A stretch of DNA of 64,000 nucleotides, from positions 155,941,085 to 156,005,084 of the forward strand of contig NC_039367.1 of the NCBI RefSeq assembly GCF_003573695.1, given 5' to 3'. The notes below the pieces were generated by a model that was given only the letters and a program-made list of their open reading frames with translations, did not search any database and was not told the DNA's origin. The stretch comes from Papaver somniferum (taxonomy: Eukaryota; Streptophyta; Magnoliopsida; Ranunculales; Papaveraceae). Made by a program: the position numbers and the translations under genes. Each line of letters starts with the position of its first letter. Position 1 is the first letter of the stretch. Shown here piece after piece: positions 58,745 to 64,000 of the stretch.

Positions 58745-59459
58745 GTGAAGAAAGCTAGCTGATCCAATCATTAGATCCAGAATTTTCTTTGTTTGGGTCG
58801 ACTCTTTTTCTATCTAGTTTGAGTTGAGTTATCGTGAAATTGAATCAGGCTATTTCAAATTTGTAAGTCCGAAAGAACACATTAATACTGAATGTTTTTT
58901 GGTAGCTGAATCTGAAAGTATGTTGAGACACTATTGTTGCGTACTGCCCTTGCTCTAAAAATGTGATTGTCATTTTTCTAGTCATTGGTACTTCTGCCGA
59001 AATTGTCGTGGCTGCTTATAAATTGTGTCATTTTTTTGAATGGGTGTAGTTGAGCCTTAGAACTCGTTCAAATGAGGCTGAAGTATAATAGATGAAACAA
59101 ATTTTTGCAGTGTTTCTTTGCCTACTTTCATGTCTGAGTCTGACATCTATGTGGATTATTCATCAACAAAGACTCTTTCCATGTCTTCAGATTGTCTACC
59201 TATTTGCAAATCATGTTTGAAGAAGCCATTTTGCCTCTTCTCTAAACAGCTTCAACGGACAACCAGCACTTTTGTTCTGTCGCGGCATTTAAAGATTTTC
59301 CAAATATTAAAGTTTGACTTGAGTCAGCAGGATTTGACTAACTCCGTTTATCACTCTCATACACCTAATTTATTTTGCAAATCGAGGCTTTAAAAACTCT
59401 TGGGTTTACTCTCGTTTCCCTCTTTCTTCTTCATCTTCTTCCAGTGGTGAAAATTGAAA
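58745..59459. other. Intergenic region between RPL30 and mTERF-like gene
   Basis: RPL30 3' flank and the upstream region of the mTERF-like gene. No supported gene. Confidence 0.45.
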
Positions 59460-60712
59460 ATGTTTCGATCCTTGTGGTGTAGAGTGGGAGCAAATCTCAA
59501 AAGAACAACAACAACCACCTTCAATGGACAACCATTTTCATCATCAGCAGCAGCAACTCGGTATTTCCTCTTCAAATTACAGAATCCAAATGTTGTTTTT
59601 GGTACTAGGGTTAGTTCAATGTTCTTCCGTTCCTTGTCTACTATTAGTAATAATGTCAGTTCATCATCTTCTTCTTCCGATTCTTCATTTGTAGTTAATT
59701 ATTTGATGAATTCATGTGGATTGTCTGAAAATGAAGCTATTTATGTTTCTAAGAAAATCAAATTGAAAACCACATCACAACCAGATTCAGTTTTAAAATT
59801 ACTTGAAAACTATGGTTTCACTAAACCCCACATTTCAAACTCATCACTAAGCTTCCATCAGTTCTCTTATCTGATCCTCTTAAAACCCTAAAACCCAAAT
59901 TGGATTTCTTCAATTCTAAAGGTCTACATGGAATTGAGCTAGCAAAATTCATATCAAGGAACTCATCTGTCCTTCCATTGAGTTTAAATTCCAGTATAAT
60001 CCCTTCATTTGATATCCTTAAGAGAATTCTTCATAAAGACACAAATGTCATTGCAACTCTTTAAAAATCTTCCTGGATTCTCTACCCAAATGGGGTGGAA
60101 GCGTTGATGGTCAGCCTAGATCTTTTGAGATATGAAGGTGTCTCTCAATCTACTATTTCCAAGTTTCTAATCGCACAACCTAGAGCATTTATAGGAGATG
60201 CTGATAAATTTAAAATGATCGTGGAAAAGGTTAAAGGAATGGGTTTTGATCCTTTACTTACAACATTTGTTGTAGCTATACGGGGATTGGTAGGAATGTG
60301 TGAAGCCACTTGGAAAAGTAAAGTGGATGTTTACAAGAGATGGGGTTGGTCTGAAGATCAAATTCAAACAGCATTTAGGAAAAGTCCGTATTGTATGATG
60401 TATTCCGAGAAGAAGATTACGGCAATTATGGATTTCCTTGTGAATGAAATGGGTTATGATTCTTCCAGTATTGCTGAAACCCCAGCGATTTTCAATAATA
60501 GCTTGAAGGAGAGGATTATCCCTAGGTGCTCTGTTATTAGAATTTTAGTCTCAAAGGGTCTCATTGAGGAAACAATTCCTCTGAATGTGCTTTCAGTAAT
60601 GACAGATACGTCATTTTCGGATAAATATGTGAAACCGTATGAGCAAGAAGCTCCTGCATTAATGAAGATATTCCAAGGTCAGCTGAGTTACCAAGAGCTA
60701 CTTGTGAAATGA
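59460..60712 (+). pseudogene. Plant mTERF-family gene with one frameshift and one stop
   Basis: mTERF proteins bind nucleic acids in mitochondria or chloroplasts and affect organelle gene expression. Single exon. N-terminus MFRSLWCRVGANLKRTTTTT, Ser/Thr/Arg-rich, suits an organelle transit peptide; then the conserved SFVVNYLMNSCGLSENEA block and repeated mTERF motifs (FDILKRIL, GVSQSTISKFL, WGWSEDQIQTAFRKSPYCM, KKITAIMDFLVNEMGYD). A one-step frame change near 59842 is needed to read LPSVLLSDPLKTLKPKLDFF, and TAA at 60062-60064 interrupts ATL-KSSWILYPN. The rest is open to 60712. About 415 residues if undisturbed, normal for the family. Either a young pseudogene or two sequence errors. Confidence 0.8.
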
Positions 60713-60949
60713 AGGATTCGAAGAGATGAATGCGCGTTACTGGTATGTAGTCTTTCACCTTTTTGTTTACTTGTTGCCTCTCTAGCGTGTTAGCTCTATA
60801 ATTGTTTATTACTTTGGAAATGAAAATTTTGTCACTTCTCATGTATGAACAACCTGGAGAATATATGTCATGGAGTAGTTGTTGTTTGCTTAATCGTCAC
60901 TAAGTCAATGTAGAACAACTTGATGCCCAATATGCACCCAATGTAGTGT

Positions 60950-62520
60950 TTAATACCCCCCTTTTTTTTTGTCTGTTTGGTCTAAATTTAGCCACTTTTG
61001 TTTGATTGTTCATCTGGGGGTTGTCTAATTTTTGTGTGTTTTTGGTGCACAGTGTGATGGTAGATAAATGTCGTTTGATTAGGGTTGTTAGCTTAAGAAT
61101 ATCTTGTTTACATGGACAAGCCTGAGATGTTTCTGTTTTTTAACTCAAAGTACCTGATTGCGTGAAGTAGTTAAGCTAGCCTCAATTATGTATTTAGGGA
61201 GGATAGCAGGATTGTGCCAACTATTTACAGTAGGATTTGAATTGTAGGCCTCTCCTGCCTTGAGCTTTCTTATCAAACTACTACGATTTTGACCCCTTTA
61301 GGTTTATGTCCCCTTTGTTCTATTGCAAATTTTAGCTAACTTTGCAGTAGGCATATCAGTGATTCTGTTTACATTGCTCAAGCTAGCATTTCCCATATTA
61401 GTGATTCTGCTCACATTGTTCAAGCTAGCAATTTTAGAATTACAGTTAAAAATTATGGTCACCGGGTTCGTTCAAAAAACATGTTTCACTTTGATGTATG
61501 TAAAGAAATATCTAAAGTTCAGTTAGAACGCTTAAGTGTATCTAGTAAAGAAGTATGGTATATGATTATTCCTTGGTTAAATGCTGCAATAACAAATAGT
61601 TGAGCTTTAGTTTCACGAATCGGCAAAATAGACAATTACTTGCATTTTACAACTATCAATCTTTTCCCCTGTGCTATACTTTTTTTTTTTTTGCGGAGAT
61701 TCATGTTGCCTTGGTGGAGTATTACATTTAAACAGTTGGTGTTTTGAGGAACATGTCACAAATAAGCAAAACAGAGACTTACATGTTGCGTTCGTTTTCA
61801 GGGTGTGTCCATGGTAGGTTGTTAGTGTCGGTTATGAACTTAAAGTTTTTCTACCTCTGTTGCTTTTGTTTTTTTGGAGTTGTATGAAAGTTGTTCGTTT
61901 TCATTTCTATCCCTTTTGAGTAGTTTGGGCGTGTACCTTTTGGAGTTTTCATGCTGATGGTATTTTTGTATGTTTCTCGTTTCTTTCAGACAATGTCGAC
62001 TTGGGAACAGCTAGTGGACGATATTACCGTGTTTCATGCCCAAGTATCATTGATCCCGGGGAGACAGAAATATCATTTTTCTTCAATTCCACATGTTTAG
62101 TATATCTTCTTCTTTTGCCTGACACTTCTTTGCGGGGTTTTCCCCCAGGTGATTCTTATATCATACTAAAACCTTCCTGGTGATCAGTAAGCGATGAATT
62201 GACAAGTTAGTTACTGCGAAATTGAATCAGGCTGTTTCAAATTTGTAAGTCTGTAGGAGACCAGTTTTGTGTTTTTTCTTTCTATGTTCCGACCTAAAAG
62301 TTTCCACAGCATTGCCTACTGCCACTGATCTAAAAATGTGATTGTCATTTCTCTGGTCATTGGTAATTTTGCCAAAATTGTTTCTGGTAAATTTCAACGG
62401 CTACTTTTTAATGACAAATTTATTGTTATGATTGAACTTGCATCACTTGAGTTTTACTGGTGGTTTAACCCTGGTTACCCAACATCAGTGGTTGCTTATA
62501 AATTGCCTCAATGTCAGTGA
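60950..62520 (+). repeat. Downstream partial duplicate of the RPL30 region
   Basis: Copies of RPL30 intron 3, exon 4, intron 4, exon 5 and 3' flank (57300-58990 against 60950-62520), in the same orientation, on the far side of the mTERF-like gene. Shared phrases include CATCTGGGGGTTGTCTA and CTAAAAATGTGATTGTCATT. Confidence 0.85.
61990..62183 (+). pseudogene. RPL30 exon 4-5 pseudogene copy
   Basis: Exon 4 copy 61990-62058 ([19 protein letters not shown], with two substitutions relative to RPL30), exon 5 copy from 62149. The splice donor after exon 4 is GG (62059-62060) where RPL30 has GT, and exon 5 has a frame-changing indel (reads [10 protein letters not shown]). No promoter or exons 1-3. 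Not functional. Confidence 0.88.
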
Positions 62521-62630
62521 GATTTGATTCAGCACCACTTTGGTTAACAATTCTGCCAATTGACGACCATGGAATTAACCAACAGTAATGTTTTGTGTTC
62601 ATATGTTTTTTTCTTGGAATTTGAACAAAT

Positions 62631-62715
62631 CCGACCTTAGCTCAGTTGGTAGAGCGGAGGACTGTAGTTGTAGCAGATAATCCTTAGGTCACTGGTTCGA
62701 ATCCGGTAGGTCGGA
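62631..62715 (+). tRNA. tRNA-Tyr (GUA) with intron
   Basis: Acceptor stem CCGACCT pairs with AGGTCGG (62708-62714), discriminator A; D-arm with TAGCTCAGTTGG; anticodon stem GAGGA/TCCTT; anticodon GTA at 62664-62666; intron of about 12 nt (62668-62679) just after position 37; TTCGAATC in the T-arm. Plant nuclear tRNA-Tyr genes carry such introns. A T-run starting near 62720 is the Pol III terminator. CCA is absent, as expected in a nuclear gene. Confidence 0.95.
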
Positions 62716-62718
62716 TTC

Positions 62719-62738
62719 CTCTTTTTTTTTTTTGTATC
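62719..62738 (+). terminator. Pol III T-run terminator of tRNA-Tyr
   Basis: Twelve T residues within about 20 bp after the tRNA end. Confidence 0.75.
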
Positions 62739-62899
62739 TAGGTTGTTGTTTTGAGTCTAATTGATCAGTCGGATAATATGGTACAAATGACTGTCATAAG
62801 CAAAGAAGCTGGCTCACTTCATCATCAAAAGATCGTCTCCATGTCTTTAAGCATTAATAGGGAGCACAAATTAACTGGGAAGTCTCAAAATATGAATCA

Positions 62900-63045
62900 T
62901 TTTATTTTGTCCAGCATTCTCATTCGTTTCCATCTCATCAGTTTTCATTGTTCTTATTTTTTTGTTCTCAACTCCTTTCATGGTGATTTAATCACTGATA
63001 CATACAACAAGGCATCCATAAGGACCATAACAATGCAATAGAAAA
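62900..63045 (+). pseudogene. Relic of a PMEI-type N-terminus
   Basis: The signal-peptide part TTCATTGTTCT...GTTCTCAACTCCTTTCATGG, then GATTTAATCACTGATACATACAACAAGGC-like coding (DLITDTYNKAS), parallels the start of the PMEI-type gene at 63287 (DLISDVCKEAA). The first Cys is replaced (Tyr in TYNK). Nothing homologous follows, so it is a truncated tandem copy. Confidence 0.6.
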
Positions 63046-63286
63046 GAATGTAAGCATTTTAAATTCGTTCATTAATTGGAGATTCACCAAAAATCTTAAT
63101 AAATGGAAAAAATCAATTTCAGACAATCTTATTTATATGTTACCTCTTTAAAGGATTTACCAAATATTGCTTGTAAACTAATGGAGAAACTTGAGCCAAA
63201 TTTGGTCTATAAATCGTTAGCAAAAAGATCACGACAACAAAGCTTTTTTCAGAAGAAAGAAATACTTAAAAAGTCCAAACAAAAAG

Positions 63287-63857
63287 ATGAGTCAATCATT
63301 CTTCTCATTTCTTCAAATTTTCATTGTTTTTCTTGTTCTCAACTCCTTCCATGGTGTAAATGCTGATCTAATCAGTGATGTGTGCAAGGAGGCAGCAAAA
63401 CAACCCGAACTTTCGACGTATGATTTTTGTGTTGCATCTTTTTCATCAAACCCTGCAAGTAAACAAGCTGATCTTTTGGAACTCGGAGTAATATCAATGC
63501 AAACTTGTCAACAATACGCAAGATCTACTAATTCTTATATTGCGGAAATTCTGAAAGATGGAAAAGAAAAACCAGCAGCAATGACCATGTATCGATTTGT
63601 ATTCAATAGCTGTTGATGATTGTCAAGATGCTATTTCAAATTTTAAAGTACAAGCTTATGATGGTGCTAATAACTGTATGGGTGGTGCCCAAGATAATGC
63701 GGGTACTTGTGAAGATGGGTTCACTGAAGGTCTTCAAAAGTTGGTTTCTCCATTGACTAAACAAAATGATGATTTCATAGGACTTGCTCATATTTCTCTT
63801 GTCATTACTAATATATGGTTTAATAAATTTCTTTCTATAAGTCGGATCCTTCCGTGA
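63287..63857 (+). pseudogene. Invertase/pectin methylesterase inhibitor-type gene, frameshifted
   Basis: Signal peptide MSQSFFSFLQIFIVFLVLNS, then DLISDVCKEAAKQPELSTYD with FCVASF: Cys pair one of the PMEI domain. The frame must change near 63590 to reach YSIAVDDCQDAISNFKVQAY and the second Cys pair (NNCMGG ... GTCEDGF), ending LAHISLVITNIW and then extra residues to a stop at 63855-63857. Such proteins are secreted and inhibit cell wall/vacuolar invertase or pectin methylesterase; which one cannot be told. A single one-base indel breaks it; the rest is well kept, so an error or a young mutation is possible. Confidence 0.75.
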
Positions 63858-64000
63858 GCAGTAAGTAGCAGATCTCCCCTTCTTTACGGAAAGCAGGTGG
63901 AATTCTTTCAAGGTCGGTAGATCCGGTCAAGTGGTTTTACCAGCGCGTAGGAAGTTTTGGTTTCTTAATAATTTTGACCGTCCGGGATCACCTTTTTCGT
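63858..64000. other. Window end, unidentified sequence
   Basis: Less AT-rich than its surroundings (phrases AGCAGGTGGAATTC, TCCGGTCAAGTGG, GACCGTCCGGG). No gene seen; organellar origin is possible but unsupported. Confidence 0.25.

Noticed and set aside
62668..62679. Extra bases in the tRNA taken as a sign of a pseudogene
   Set aside because: The position right after base 37 is the normal intron site of plant tRNA-Tyr; all stems pair.
63103..63366. 87-codon frame before the PMEI-type gene
   Set aside because: AT-rich upstream sequence; its end overlaps the true signal-peptide start in another frame.

Overview
The window is nuclear DNA of a flowering plant, almost certainly a eudicot with a large, transposon-rich genome. 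Evidence: GT-AG intron-split genes for a plant mitochondrial carrier, an EPF-like secreted peptide, ribosomal protein eL30, an mTERF and a PMEI-type inhibitor; an intron-containing tRNA-Tyr; and plant-type Ty3/gypsy, Ty1/copia, MULE, Helitron, hAT, Harbinger, LINE and SINE sequences. Species cannot be fixed from sequence alone (a Ranunculales/poppy-like genome is only an impression).

Layout. 1-7.8 kb: 3' part of an Athila/Tat-type Ty3/gypsy element with broken gag-pol and its 3' LTR. 7.8-17.9 kb: decayed copia material (Sirevirus-like repeated polypurine tracts, a long LTR, a Tnt1-like integrase/RT fragment), then two tandem broken NAC-type gene fragments on the minus strand, bounded by a second LTR fragment. 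About 19.4-29.7 kb: a Mutator-like element carrying a mudrA-type transposase (+) and, convergent to it, a Ulp1-like cysteine protease gene (-), i.e. a Kaonashi-type (KI-)MULE. Both genes carry stops, and their introns and spacer are filled with an ATGCAT-based dyad repeat seen almost nowhere else in the window.

30.2-34.2 kb is a genic island: an intact CoA-type mitochondrial carrier (+) facing an intact EPFL peptide gene (-). 36.0-41.6 kb: four non-autonomous Helitrons joined head to tail, one containing a hAT-type MITE. 41.8-43.0 kb: a 1.26-kb near-perfect palindrome (foldback element). 43.0-52.6 kb: a non-coding, large-LTR (LARD-like) retroelement; its 3' LTR holds a hAT element that itself holds a Harbinger MITE and a captured host gene fragment. 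52.65-53.95 kb: a LINE 3' fragment interrupted by a tRNA-derived SINE. 54.76-55.76 kb: another Harbinger-type MITE.

56.7-64 kb is the second genic stretch: intact RPL30, a broken mTERF, a downstream partial duplicate of RPL30 (intron 3 to exon 5), tRNA-Tyr(GUA), and a frameshifted PMEI-type gene with an upstream relic. The best candidate for something new is the dyad repeat confined to the introns and spacer of the KI-MULE, with homologous sequence shared between different introns of one gene. The Helitron array, the foldback and the nested large-LTR element are also worth follow-up.
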